Assembly: GCA_905182985.1 (NCBI GenBank)
Contig: CAJJDN010000003.1
Coordinates: 321,163 to 385,162, forward strand
DNA from: Paramecium sonneborni
Taxonomy: Eukaryota; Ciliophora; Oligohymenophorea; Peniculida; Parameciidae
Direction of reading: 5' to 3'
DNA: 64,000 nucleotides
Of this stretch, positions 37,915 through 49,646 are shown one piece after another. The position numbers and the translations under genes are program-made. Positions within the stretch are counted from its first letter, which is position 1. The number at the start of each line of letters is the position of its first letter. The notes beneath the pieces are model-generated. The model ran no database searches. It was not told where the DNA came from and worked only from the letters and a program-made list of their open reading frames with translations.

Positions 37915-39051
37915 ATGCTACCTAAAATTTAAGGATAGGCAGTTGGAAGAAAAGAGAATTTAGCATCATAATAGATTGTTGAAGATCATTTAAAAAATAT
38001 ACTAAAAAAATAAGAAAATCAAGTATTTATTACACCATATACTTTTTTAGAATTACAAAGCATGGAAGACACCCTATGCTCCAAAGAATCCTCATTCACC
38101 ATTTGGTGATTTTCCAAAAGAATATATTCCTAAGGAGAAAGCTAACTAGCAAAAAGTGTTTGAGCCAGTTCATGAAACATCATAAAATGCTCTAATTACT
38201 AGTAAGAATAGATGTTAAGCATAATTAGATAAATATTAAGGGACTCATTAGGGAACAGGAGGAAGAACAAGTTCATAATTATAAAAGAAGGAAGAGTATA
38301 AACCAGCGCCACCAAAAGCAGGAGCTTATGATTAAAGAACAATTACAGTTTCAGATTTTAGGAGATATTATGATAGAGGAGATTTACCTATTAAAGTATC
38401 ATAAAATATTTATGTTAATAGGTTGATCATTAAGGAAGTGTCAATAGAATTATATGGAAAATATCACCAGAATAATTAGATTATCATCATTATTTACCTA
38501 TATTTTTTGATGGATTAAGAGTATCTATTATAAATATATTCAATTAAGGAAAAAATGGATCCATATAGATTCTTAGCTATTTTAGGAACATATGGTTTGC
38601 TTGAAAGTGGAGGTAATAAAATATTACCTGTTATTCCTTAATTAATTATTCCAATTAAAAGTAATTACATATTTTTATGATTGACAGCTAATTTAAATAC
38701 AAGAGATATAAGTATTATGGAAGTGTAATTAAAAGTGTTGTAAAAACTTGTATTAAGTGGAGAAATGGTGGGTGAAGCTTTAGGTAACAATTTTTATAAG
38801 ATTCCTTAGTCCCTTACTATAGATAACTTTTACCAATAATGAACTTATATAAAAATAATAATTCTAATTTGGGTGATAAAATAGAGTACAATTAAAGAAA
38901 AAGAGTAAATATTGGGGATTTGATTTAAGAAACACTAGAATTATTTGAGTAAACAGGAGGAGAAGTAAAAATATTGTATATTGTAAAATAGGATGCTTAC
39001 ATAAATATAAAATATATGATACCAACTTATGAGAGTTGCATTTTAAATTGA
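37915..39051 (+). CDS. PACRG: PACRG-family ciliary inner-junction protein, 324 aa
   Basis: Parkin co-regulated gene product, which with FAP20 builds the inner junction between A and B tubules of doublet microtubules. ATG 37915, then an N-terminal extension ([20 protein letters not shown]) and the conserved domain: [86 protein letters not shown] and DLIQETLELFEQTGGEDAY. It ends at TGA 39049-39051. Six introns of 28, 26, 28, 27, 26 and 27 nt give a spliced length that is a multiple of three. The third (38521-38548) ends in AAG and the fourth in CAG. Length and domain order fit the family well. Confidence 0.96.
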
Positions 39052-39077
39052 TTAAGAATAATAATATATATATATTA

Positions 39078-39464
39078 ATGATTAAACAAATAATTCTCAT
39101 ATTATTAGTTGTTTTTGTTATTCAAGCTAGACATTAACACTTAAGACATAGCAAACATTAATTGGGTCACAATTTATCAATGAAGCCAGGTATAATATAT
39201 ATAACTGTAAGGTGAATCATGTTTACCAAGCACAGATTTGAGTGGATAGAAAAAAGAAGAAACATCAGCTAATTAAGCTAGAAAGCATTTAACAGTAATT
39301 TGAACTCTTTAATAAAATAGAAATTTGCTGATCACTTGACAGAGGAGAATAGAAAAGCTGAAGATAAATAACCATACCCAAACATTTATACATATTAAGA
39401 TTAAAATTGTGTAGGAAACGGATAGGATCCATCAAAAAGAGATAGAAGAATGAGAAGAAGTTGA
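39078..39464 (+). CDS. Small secreted protein, 112 aa
   Basis: ATG 39078, 27 bp after the PACRG stop. A clear signal peptide (MIKQIILILLVVFVIQA) is followed by a His-rich segment (RHQHLRHSKHQLGHNLS), then GESCLPSTDLSGQKKEETSA and a C-terminus with NCVGNGQDPSKRDRRMRRS. Two introns (22 nt ending AAG, 26 nt ending TAG) give 113 codons. The two Cys residues could form a disulfide. No family was recognised. It stops at 39462-39464. Confidence 0.68.
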
Positions 39465-39492
39465 AATCAACTTTGATATAAATACATCATCA

Positions 39493-40186
39493 TCATTAAA
39501 TTTCAATTGCTTTCCAAAGAGTTCTAGTATCATTAGGCTTACCAGAATCAATATAAGTAAAGAAACTGTAAATAAGCCTTCAAACTTATACTAATTTATA
39601 TTAGTTTATAAATAATAACCAGTGTCTAAGTGTCTAATTTCTAACAATTATTGTAAGGTTTACTCATTTTATCATTGATTTTATAAATCTCCAAAAATAA
39701 CCATTTTCACTTCCTAAAGCTTTTAATTTAACTATTCATAATCTTTAATTGATCATTTAATAAGCATTTAGTTAAAGGATGATATGTCTATTATATAAAT
39801 CTAAATGAGTACTTTAATTTAATTCTCATTTATATTTTCAACTGACTAATTATAAATTTCCATCATTATTTCCACAATCTTAATAGCAAAATACTTCGTT
39901 CAAACGAGAATTTTGGTACCGAATTTCATGAAAGTGTAGATTCTATTCACATTTTTTAAATAAATTATGTTATTACTTATAGAAATTTATCTTATATTTG
40001 ATGTACTGGATCTAAAATAATTATCTTTATAATACTTAAACCAGAATTAGGTGTACCTGTCTCTTAATCAAGTTTTTTCTTTTATTATCAATCTACTCAA
40101 ATTTGGTATTAAAAGAGTTTAATGCCGATCAAATTAATATCTATCAATAAAGTTCTCTTTTATACAGCTTCCTTTTCTTGACTCAT
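39493..40186 (-). CDS. Hypothetical intron-rich gene, structure tentative
   Basis: ATG 40184-40186 (MSQEKEA). Coding-like blocks on the reverse strand are KLDQETGTPNSGLSIIKIII then LDPVHQIQDKFLQ, then NLHFHEIRYQNSRLNEVFCY joined through a 34-nt intron. Further blocks are YSFRFIQQTYHPLTKCLLND and near the end TYIDSGKPNDTRTLWKAIEI before TGA 39493-39495. Joining them needs several short introns, and in-frame TGAs remain in some unspliced readings. I could not reach one fully consistent model. No domain is assigned with confidence; a hydrolase of the endonuclease/exonuclease/phosphatase fold was considered but is weak. Confidence 0.4.
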
Positions 40187-40288
40187 ATTATATTGATGAT
40201 CTATAAGAACTATTTTGATTTTGCACTTTTTAGTATAAATTACCGATTCAATAAATTTAATTATTTATGTAGTTCATTAATTATTATA

Positions 40289-41915
40289 ATGAATAATGAT
40301 AATAATAATAATAATCAAAACAACAACAATAACCAAAACAACTTTCTCTCCTCATTTTCACATCCTTTTTTGGATTTAGAACAATTTTTAGAAATTGGTA
40401 CCTCATTTTAATTAAGTTAATTTCTTAATTTCTATCCTAATGGAGAATAACATTAAAGATAACCTTTTAGAATGAATACATTTACTTCAAGGTCTTTCAA
40501 TTAAGATGAAGAATTTTTACTCTATTTTTAAAATCAAAGTAGAAGAGAACCCTCATCACCTAGGTTTTAATTTCAATTTATTTAGATAAAAGAATTCTAA
40601 CCTAGATAAATATATGTAAAAGCGAGCCTTTCCAATTCATAATGAAGAATTAAACAAAAATGAACCATATATTAAAGTTACTGTGTTAAGAAATATAAAT
40701 TATCCAAACTCTAATCATTCAAATGAATACTTCATAAATTAACAAGGGTAATTTTTACAAGGAATTTTAGTCTTATTGGCTCTCATAAAAATGCTGACTC
40801 TGAGGATATTCTTATTGGAAGATCACACAGAACAGATGTTATTCCTAATGATATAAGTAATAATTATTAAAATATTTTAAGTGCTTCCAGAAGATAGAAT
40901 TATATCAAGAATTCATTGTAAATTAGTTTGCAAACATTATTTTAGAAAAGAATAAAAAATAAAATTCATTTATAAATTCGCGATCTAAAATATTAAAACT
41001 TCTTCTAATACTCCTTTACCTAAAAGAGCTATGATACTTATATCACAATTTTTAGAGTATACTATTTTCATTTATATTTAGATCCCCTAGACATGCATAT
41101 GTTTAAGATTTAGGTAGTTTATGTGGAACACATTTAAAAATTTTTAAAAATGAACCTAGTATCATGAAGTTTGATTAAAAATATAGTATTGGAAGTGACA
41201 CAAATTTTAATGTGTTATTTTGTTAAACTTATAAGGAAACAGGAATTGATATTGATGATCTTTTTTTTAGACTATTAAGAAAAATCACTTCCTTAAAGCA
41301 ATTTAAACATGAAATTCATTTTAGTGAATAATCGATATAATAAAGATTTTTTAAAATATTAACTTTTGAAGAGGATAATGAAGAATTGAAAATTAAACCT
41401 GAAGATTTTAAAGAAATCTATTAAAAATTAAAAGAATATAAAGCTTCTATTATTTCTATTAAATTTAATGGATCTGGTGTAGAAAGTGGAAAAAATTTTA
41501 ATATTTTTATTCAAACTGAAAATTAGGATTCCTTGGAATTTTAAATAGGAAGAGGATAAGAAAACCATGTCAAAATCAACTCAAATACAATATCCAGAAA
41601 ATAGAGCAGATTTAAATACTCTAAAAGGTATTATTTACAATTATTTCAGCCTGAAATCATGGATAATTTTTGATGGATCTAAAGATAGAGATTCTGCAAA
41701 TGGAACTTGGGTGTCATTATCTACATTAGAATAAGCGGATAAGAAAGCAGAATCAGATCTAGTGGTCCTAAAGAATAATGCTGAAATTAAAATTAGCGAA
41801 TTTATTTTGAAGATTGAATTATTTTAAGGAAAGTAAAAAATTATATTTATTTATCATTTTTAGGAAATAAAGTAAAATTAATTAGCAATTACTAAACGAA
41901 CTAAAAAGCGAATGA
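40289..41915 (+). CDS. FHA-domain protein, probably two FHA modules
   Basis: ATG 40289 begins with an Asn/Gln run encoded by AAT repeats. A long polar N-terminus is followed by a first FHA-like module: DILIGRSHRTDVIP, then LPEDRIISRIHCKLVC (SRxH motif) and DLGSLCGTHLKIF (GSxxGT motif). A second module has FQIGRGQENHVKINSNTISR, then WIIFDGSKDRDSANGTWVSL. Introns include 23 nt near 40750, 25 nt ending AAG near 40856-40880, and 31 nt near 41831-41861. It ends LLNELKSE at TGA 41913-41915. FHA domains bind phosphothreonine; the partner is unknown. The first third has one uncertain intron near 40615-40645. Confidence 0.75.
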
Positions 41916-42411
41916 TTTAAAATAATTATATATATTCATATAAATAGCTTTAACATTTCGTTCTAGAATTTCCAACTAATTTTTTTTTCACAACTAATCT
42001 AAAATTAGATTATTGAATTATTTGACTATTAAGAAAAGAAAATATACATAGATTATTTATGGTAAAGTTTTTAATTTTTATATATTAAAAATAATTATTG
42101 TAGTTTTATTTAGCCAATCATAAATTCAAAGAGATTATAAAATAAAATTAAAAAATTGATTAAATATGTTTTCTCGTAACGATCTAAAAATTATTAATGA
42201 GTTTTAATAATTGAAAATTTAATCATTAAAATATTTATCTAAATATTTTCCAACCGAAATAATCCTAATCTAAAACTAAAGAATTCTTAGTTAAATTAAA
42301 TATGTTAATAATTTGAAATGTAATTTTTTAAAATATAAAAAATAACCATATTATAATTGATGTTTAGATATTATGATAGTGTTTAATAACATATTTAAAT
42401 TTATAATTTAT
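41916..42411 (+). other. Intergenic, nothing seen
   Basis: Roughly 500 bp of A/T tracts between two forward genes. No frame has convincing composition on either strand. Confidence 0.4.
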
Positions 42412-43839
42412 ATGAATTACTTATCTCTGATAGATATTTTTGGTGTGGAATTTAAGCAGCAAATTAGCCTACATGTTAAAAGCTAAAAATCTGCTATAGG
42501 TGGAATAACATCTCTTTTGATTTTGATTACAAGTTTAGGGTATTTTGCATATATTATGAATGAATGGGTTTAATATAATTTACTTCCTAAATCAAGTAAT
42601 ACTATGCAGGTTGATGATAGTTCAGAATTAATTTATTTAGAAAATGAATCTTTATTTGAATTTTATTATTGGAAGTACTCGAGCCATTAAGTTGATCCTT
42701 TTAATTAATAAAATAACATTTTGACTCCATTAGGTGTTTACTTTTTTAATGGTTAACCTTAAGAAACTTTTTCATTTCTAGATCATGTAGAAGCAACTTC
42801 CATTTATGGTACAAAAAAATTTGGTTTGAAAGAATTGAATCTTTCTTAAAATAGTAAAAATTTACACTAAAAAAATAAAAGAGAATTAATGCTTGTCTTT
42901 ATCAAATGTAATCAAACATTTTTATCTGGAAACCAAACATGTGCAAGTGAAAAAGAAATTGATGAATTTTTCACTTCTGCTGTTAATTATATAGCATTCT
43001 AGATAAGTTTAAAATAATTTAATTCAAGAACTGAATAATTTGAGTTTGTTAAAAAGAGTTTCTATTTTTCAATAGACAAAGTAATAGCAACATAAGGTTA
43101 AATTTTGCTTAAGAAAGCAGAAGCATTTATTGACAATGGAATTATATTAAGATCAATAGTAAAAGAAACATTTGTGCAAGATATTTAAATTTTGACCACA
43201 TCTTCATCTTTAAATCTTTGGAACTAAATTTTAGGATATGATTCTTATTTCAATATGATTTTTCGTCTTGATCCAATATCTTCAAATATACAGATTTCAT
43301 ATCCTAAACTGGGAGAGGTTTTGGCTTAAGTAGGATCAATAGTTAATGTTCTTATGCTTCTAAAGTATATAATTTTATTCTATAATGAAAAATTATTGGA
43401 AAATAGTTTTATAGATTAAGTGTTAAGCTTCTATTTCATTGATTACAATTAACTGAAAAATTCAAAAGAAAAAAAAAATAAAAAATTGTGTTCTATCTTA
43501 GTAGAGCAAGCCTAAAAAAAACTTATATATATAAACATCATCTATGAACTATCAAGAATATAATTGTTTCTCTAAAATCATTTTGGCCGTAAAAAGGTAG
43601 AAGAAAGTCATAAGTTGGGAATTTTATTAAAATCTCCTAATAAAAATACAAATATAGATTTGGTATAAGAATTTTTCAAATGTGAAGAAAATTTAAATGA
43701 AGAAAACACAACATTTTGTATAAAGGACTTTTTTTTATTAAGTTAGCCTAATAAAAAATTAAACTTAGTAGAAGATTAATCCTTAAGCAATAAATACAAT
43801 ATAGTGAATACCCCGAATTTGAACTTATAAATAAAATGA
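42412..43839 (+). CDS. Two-TM ciliate membrane protein, 475 aa, intronless
   Basis: One continuous forward frame of 476 codons from ATG 42412 to TGA 43837-43839. The start is MNYLSLIDIFGVEFKQQISL. TM1 follows (GGITSLLILITSLGYFAYIM), then a large domain of about 270 residues with paired Cys (IKCNQTFLSGNQTCAS), then FRLDPISSNIQISYPKLGEV and TM2 (VGSIVNVLMLLKYIILFY). The cytosolic tail is charged. The fixed layout (short N-tail, TM, large loop, TM next to a conserved Leu/Asp block, tail) matches an abundant uncharacterised ciliate family. No function is known to me. Many Gln codons are TAA or TAG. Confidence 0.78.
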
Positions 43840-43992
43840 AAATAGCATAATAATATAGATTATTATTATAATAAATATATTTTAAATTAATTTTATTTCA
43901 ACGATTCAAGGATTTTGTTTTAAATGAAAAATTACAAAAGCTAAGAAAAAAAGAATTCGTAAATCTTATTTTTTAATATTAAATAATAAAGT

Positions 43993-44611
43993 TCATTTAT
44001 TCTAAATTTGATTGCAATTCTTTCCATGAATTTTATAATAGCTATTTACTTCAACTTCATGATTGCTTTAATTTGTGTTTTTCTTTTTAAAATAATTGAT
44101 ATCATCATATTTTTTATTTTATATTAACCATTATTCATATTATTTCTATTTTTAAAATTCGAATATACTTTGTTATCAAAATATAATCTAGCAAATTTCT
44201 TATCAGGGGAGCTTTCATATTCTTTTTTTGATTGTATTTTATTTTCCTGATTAATTTCTTTTTTTTCTTGTAAGGGCTTTGAATTAGGTTTTTTGCTTAA
44301 AAACATTTTTCTTTCAATTGTTGGCAATCCAGTTATAATATCTAAATCTTTTTAAGATTATGGGGAACTATTGATTCTTTAAACTTTTGAACAAATTGGA
44401 GGACTGTATGTTTATTAGTGAGTTTTGGCTTGCTTTATTTATTGGTTTCTATCAAATAATGATGGATCATAATTCTATCTTCTATCTTCAAATATATTTG
44501 AATTGTAAAAATATTTGACTTATTATTAAGTAAACTATTTTCTAGCGCTTTACTAACGTGGACTTTTTTAGTAATTAAATGTTACTGTATTCCTAAACTA
44601 ATATCACTCAT
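43993..44611 (-). CDS. Basic Gln/Lys/Asn-rich hypothetical protein, ~190 aa
   Basis: ATG 44609-44611 with a 23-nt intron directly after the first codons (GT..CAG, about 44586-44608) and another 23-nt intron near 44140-44162. The joined frame reads YQKSPRQQSARKQFTQQQV, SNIFEDRRQNYDPSLFDRNQ, ITGLPTIERKMFLSKKPNSK, SSPDKKFARLYFDNK and a C-terminus YDDINYFKKKNTNQSNHEVE, ending at TGA 43993-43995. Without the second intron the frame runs into unrelated sequence, so splicing decides the C-terminus. No domain was recognised. The protein is probably largely disordered. Confidence 0.65.
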
Positions 44612-44799
44612 ATATTCAAAAAATATCAGATAATGATTATAAATTTATTAAATTAGAAATAGTACAGCAGAGATATTAGAGAAATTAAAAAAATTTTCTA
44701 CAATCTCCCTTGGTTATTAAATAAATTAATGAACATTTTCTTATTTATATTCTACATTATAAGATATAAACTACATCTAAATAATTGTTCTCATAAAAT

Positions 44800-45229
44800 T
44801 CAATTTATTTATTATCTTTCAATAATTTCTTGTTATTTAAAATCCTCATAAAAAGATTTATACCTAAACTTAAGTTTAAAAAGGTATTAAATTTGTTTTT
44901 TATAGATCTTATTGTATGTGATAAAATCAAGGGCAATAAATATTACAAAGACATCATTATCATAATATAATTTAGATTTCACATCATTTAAAATATTATT
45001 TACTAAAATAAATGGTTTTAAAATAATAAATTACTATAAATTTAATATTATCCTATTTATTATATTATTAAGAAATTGAGGATGATATAATTTAAAAATT
45101 TTAATATTAATTCACCTATAAAATTTATAACTTACATAATTTTATATGAATAACACTTATTTTTTAGGTTAATAAAAATTTCTAAATAGTTAAGAGTGAT
45201 AAATTCTAATTTTTGAATGAGCATGCCAT
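44800..45229 (-). CDS. Small hypothetical helical protein, 125 aa
   Basis: ATG 45227-45229. Introns of 20 nt and 32 nt (GT..TAG) give 126 codons to TGA 44800-44802. The sequence starts MACSFKNQNLSLLTIQKFLL and continues ELILKFLNYIILNFLIIQQI, then VKSKLYYDNDVFVIFIALDF and KIYKKQIQYLFKLKFRYKSF. The alternating hydrophobic helices recall the cyclin-box core, but the match is too weak to name. The start is 68 bp from the divergent DHHC gene start. Confidence 0.5.
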
Positions 45230-45297
45230 AAAATATTAATGTTCATTTTATTTGAAAACTTTAATTATAATTTTTAATAATATAAAAAAAATATTTG

Positions 45298-46554
45298 ATG
45301 AAAAAGTATGAAGACTCAGGTGTTAAAAAAGAATTATATTAGATTTGGTAAACAGCAAATAAAATATTTTGGAATGGAAAAATATTTACTGGGTATCTAT
45401 GACAAATTATATAAATATTAGTTCTGAGAACCATAAATTATTAGCAAGTGTTAGTTTTATTACAATTCCATCTATTCTCTATTATATATTTATGTCTCCT
45501 GTAAGAATTAAACATAAAATAGGAATTTGAGAAAAATGGATAAAATGGGTATAGTGTAATATTTGTAATAATTTAAATTACTATTTATATACTATTATTG
45601 ATTACAGTTTGTATGGACCCAGGAATAATTCCAAAAATTGTATAGATTATTTCGATAAAAGAGATCAGAATATGAAATGGATCAAGAACTCCTAGAAGCA
45701 CCTTAAAAATATTCTAAAATTGATTACAGATTTATAGTAGATTCTAAGATGTTTATAATAAAGGGTCATTAATTTAAATTAAAATATTGTTCAACTTGTA
45801 TTTAATATTCATCAAATTATAAATTATATTAGGTGCAATATATAGACCAGCAAGAGCATCTCATTGTCCTTCATGTGATAATTGTGTTGTTAGATTTGAT
45901 CATCATTGTCCTTGGATTGGATAATGTATAGGTCGTAGAAATTATGTCTATTTTTACTTCTTTATTATGTCAGTATCTTTTATGTTGATTTTTGTTTTTG
46001 GAACTTGTTTATCCTATATAATAGATGAATCTAAAAAAAGATCAATATATATGGATACTTCTGATGCAGTATCTCAAACTTTAGCTTAAAATCCAGTGAG
46101 TATAATATTAGTAATCTATTCTTTTGGAGTAATTCATTTTTTTAATTAATTAGTTTTAATGTTTTGTTGTAGGATTATGGTTCTTTCATTCATATTTAGT
46201 ATTAACTAATATGACTACAAATGAATATCTCAAAAAACATTGGATAATTCAAAGTAAAAACCCATTTAGAAGGTATTTCATTAATTAAAACTTAGATAAA
46301 ATATTTTTAAAAATATTGTACATGTACTCACTTTCATCTCTTAGCTTAAATTTTTAGAATTAAAACAACCTGTTTATGAAACTAATTCTTAAATAAGTCA
46401 ACGCATAAATTCAAGTCCGATTCATACTTAAAATCAAGTTAATGAAGTAAATGAGTCATCAAAATGTAAAGAAGAAGAAGCCTAATCATATAACAGAAAT
46501 AAGAATAATAACATTTTAAATAAAATTCAACTTATTACGCAAATATAACCTTGA
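45298..46554 (+). CDS. DHHC-type protein S-palmitoyltransferase, 366 aa
   Basis: Zinc-finger DHHC enzyme that attaches palmitate to Cys of membrane proteins. ATG 45298 ([20 protein letters not shown]), then [20 protein letters not shown] and TM1-TM2. The Cys-rich domain is textbook: [19 protein letters not shown], then [19 protein letters not shown]. The active site is DHHC. After TM3-TM4 comes a TTxE-like motif ([14 protein letters not shown]) and a polar tail ending TQIQP at TGA 46552-46554. Six introns (29, 22, 22, 35, 25, 23 nt) give a multiple of three. One (about 45640-45661) ends in AAG. Confidence 0.94.
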
Positions 46555-46716
46555 TTATTATATTTATATTAATCCAATTTTAAGTTTAAATTGAAAAATT
46601 CTTTATCTTTGAATTATTGTTTTTTTAAATCAATATTTTTAGTATTCTTCAAAATAAATTAAAAAATCAGATAATATCTGATAAATCTAAATAAAGGCAA
46701 AAAATAAATGATGATA

Positions 46717-49121
46717 TCATTCTTATTATTACAATTTCTTCTTTTCAATCATTTCTTAAATTCTTTTAACTTGTTCAGTTTATTAAACATTATTTAATTA
46801 AGTTGATATTGATTTTAATAAAATTGCTGGCATTTTTGCTAGATGATGTTAAAGTGCATTTTCAATCCAATCTAGTGTTCTTAATTTATGTAATAAGTAT
46901 TCAACTTATGTAGAATCTAATCGTTCAGCACAAGGTCCAGTTTTCATCATTGTTGAAATAATTATTTAATCATCTAATGATGTTAATGCTGTACTATAAG
47001 CTTCATTAATATTATTTTTCTAATAATCAAATATAAATTTACATCAATTTATTCCTCTACTCTTTTCATTATTTTTTATTATTCACAAACTTTAGGATTT
47101 TGAATTATTGGAGAGGATATTTATTATTATGTCTATTTACCATCAGATAATAACATGGATTAATCCTTATGTCTTATAGGAGAAGCTTCAGAGGTTGATC
47201 TTTATTGATTCTCTCTAAATTTTCCTTCTACATCACTTATTTTTCCTGAATTTAATTCAAAATTAGATTCTTAAAGCTTTGATTCAGTGTTTAATTAAGA
47301 TTTTTAAGCTATAAAAAAAATATCTTAAATTTTTGTATTAGTTTTTTAAGGAGGTTCAGTTAAAGAATCGAATATATTTTAATTTTAAGGAATCTGAGAT
47401 TATAAATTTTAATTTATTTAGCAAGGAACTAATTAACTTTATAAAGGTTCAACAGGACCTACTTTTTATTTTTGAGATTAAATTTATTATAATTATGAAT
47501 TCTATTATAAATTTAGTTTTTTTTCTACAGTTTCTGACATTCTTTCTAAAAGATATTCTATTTTATCTATTCTTCTGTTTAATTAATTCATTTCTGAGCG
47601 TGTATTTTATTCTGAAATTTACAATTTTTAATTTAGAATTTATTCAAAAATAGCATTTTATTTTGCTTTTGCTGAATCATATAATTTTAAAAGATCCTAT
47701 TTATCTTAAGATTACTTTTAAGGAGGAGTAGCAACTTAAATTTAGGATTTGGGGATCTCCTAACTTTAATTGATGAATTTCCTGTCTTTTTAATTACTAG
47801 ATCCAGAAATACTAAAATTGTAATTAGGTTAAACTGCTTAGATAAATGGAGAACATTAGGGAGAATTATTAATATTAGAATCAGTTAACATTTATATAGG
47901 TGATGCTCTTTTATCAGTTCCAATCTATTAATTAGGAAGGGTAAATGAATGTGTTTCATTCTTAACAAGTATATCTGCTAAATTCTATTTCTATTTAGAA
48001 AGTTCTTCATCTCTTGGTCTATTCTCAATAATTTGAATATCTGAATTTCTCTCAAAAAATCCTTTATTGGCATTAGATTTAAAAACAGATTTATGTTCTC
48101 TAGCTGATTATTATTATAAGGATCGAGAATCCTTAAGAGATTATATTGCTACTAAAGCTGCATCCCTTACATGCTTTATCTTATCAAATCTTAATTCTCC
48201 TATTTTATTAATCAAATGCTCATTTACTCTAAAATATTAAGGAAATATCACACTTAATGAATATATTATATCTAAAGCAAATTTACTAGAAATAACTTAA
48301 ATAATAAATAATACCGAGAGTTCCATTCTTCAGAATGCAAACAATTTTTAATTGTATGTATGCATTCCTCTAAACATGGTTCAAAAATTGCTTCTACTGT
48401 TAAAATGAGACTTAGTAAGCTCTCTAATAATCCTTGTTAAGTTTTACAGTGTGGAGATCTAATAATAAATTGATTTATAAGGCTTACTTTAAAATTTCTA
48501 AAGTTCTTTGTGTGTACGATTTAAAAACAGTCTCCATTAATTAAGTATCTGTTGTTTAAATAATCCTACATAAAGATTGGGCACTTATTTATTGAGCAAC
48601 TCTATTATTATGTACAAAATTAGATTAGAGTATTTCTGTAATCTATTAAAATAAATCATATTTATTTGACGATGTTTAGATAGTAAATTCGTTGATATTT
48701 GCAAAAGTATCTGAAATCACTTAAATAAATGTGGAATCACCTTAAAAAATCAACTTAATTTTACCCTCTTATATTCTTTTATTTATTATTTATATAATCC
48801 TTGGTAGTTACTCTTAAATGTCACTACCTCTTATCTCTGCTAAAACACCAAATACTTTGATATAATCTTTTTTTGCCTATTTAGAAATATCATTAGAATC
48901 AAGTAAATTAGTCAATATCACAAATTAATTTTATTGTAATTATGCTATTAAAGACCTTAATTCACAATAACCAGTCTAAGCTGTACTCTGAGAACTAAAA
49001 TACAACATTATTATAGTTACTGTAATTTTGCTAATGAAGCTAATAGAATGGTTCTTAATTATGAATTAGAATCATAAGCACTTTACAATCTTCTTGATTT
49101 ACCTAATGTATTGTTATTCAT
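46717..49121 (-). CDS. HEAT/ARM-repeat protein, TORTIFOLIA-like, ~780 aa
   Basis: ATG 49119-49121 (MNNNTLGKSRRLQSAYDSNS). After a 26-nt intron, alpha-helical repeats follow: FVILTNLLDSNDISKQAKKD then YIKVFGVLAEIRGSDIQEQL, with LPRIIQIINKRIQEGD-like HEAT/TOG-type segments, as in the TORTIFOLIA1/SPIRAL2 microtubule-associated family. The middle (about 47100-48000) is long, Ser/Gln-rich and disordered. The C-terminus forms a second helical domain (QVEYLLHKLRTLDWIENALQ, then VKRIQEMIEKKKLQQQE) ending at TGA 46717-46719. Microtubule binding is inferred from the family resemblance only. Several introns are needed but were not all placed. Confidence 0.7.
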
Positions 49122-49646
49122 ATTAAAATTTTATTTAATATAAAACTATTTGTAATAAAAAGAAACTCAAAATGTATATACTACTAATAACATCAATAAG
49201 TATTCGTCATTATTCTATATTTTATGTTTGCTTAAATATTTAATTTACTTCAATTTGATTATTAAACATTAACACTATGAATTCTTTTGCTGAGTTATTT
49301 TTTTGTCTTTTTATTTATTATATGTAAATTAAAATTATGTAAGAAATATATACATACAAAGAATAAAGAGATGAAATTTATGATAACTAATAGATTAGAG
49401 ATTAATAAAGTCTTTATTTAAAATTAATTTAAATTTTTTTAATGAAAGTCAGGATTTATGATCTAAAAAATTGATGAATAAATATTTGAATGTTTTAAGA
49501 GTATAAAAATTTTTAAAGTTAATTTTAAAATAAGATAGATTATTATATTAAAATATTAAAAAATAGAAGTATTATATTAATACTAGAATTTATCAATTCT
49601 ATTTTTTTAAAAGAATAATAATAAAAAATAAATAAAAAAAGGTTTG
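49122..49646. other. Intergenic between divergent genes, nothing seen
   Basis: About 525 bp between the HEAT-repeat gene (-) and the ABCG gene (+). It is AT-rich with A/T tracts. It should hold both promoters. No coding frame was found. Confidence 0.4.

Noticed and set aside
39493..40186. Neutral sphingomyelinase / endonuclease-exonuclease-phosphatase enzyme
   Set aside because: A VIFGDL segment suggested it, but the best spliced frames do not use that segment as coding, so no enzyme was named.
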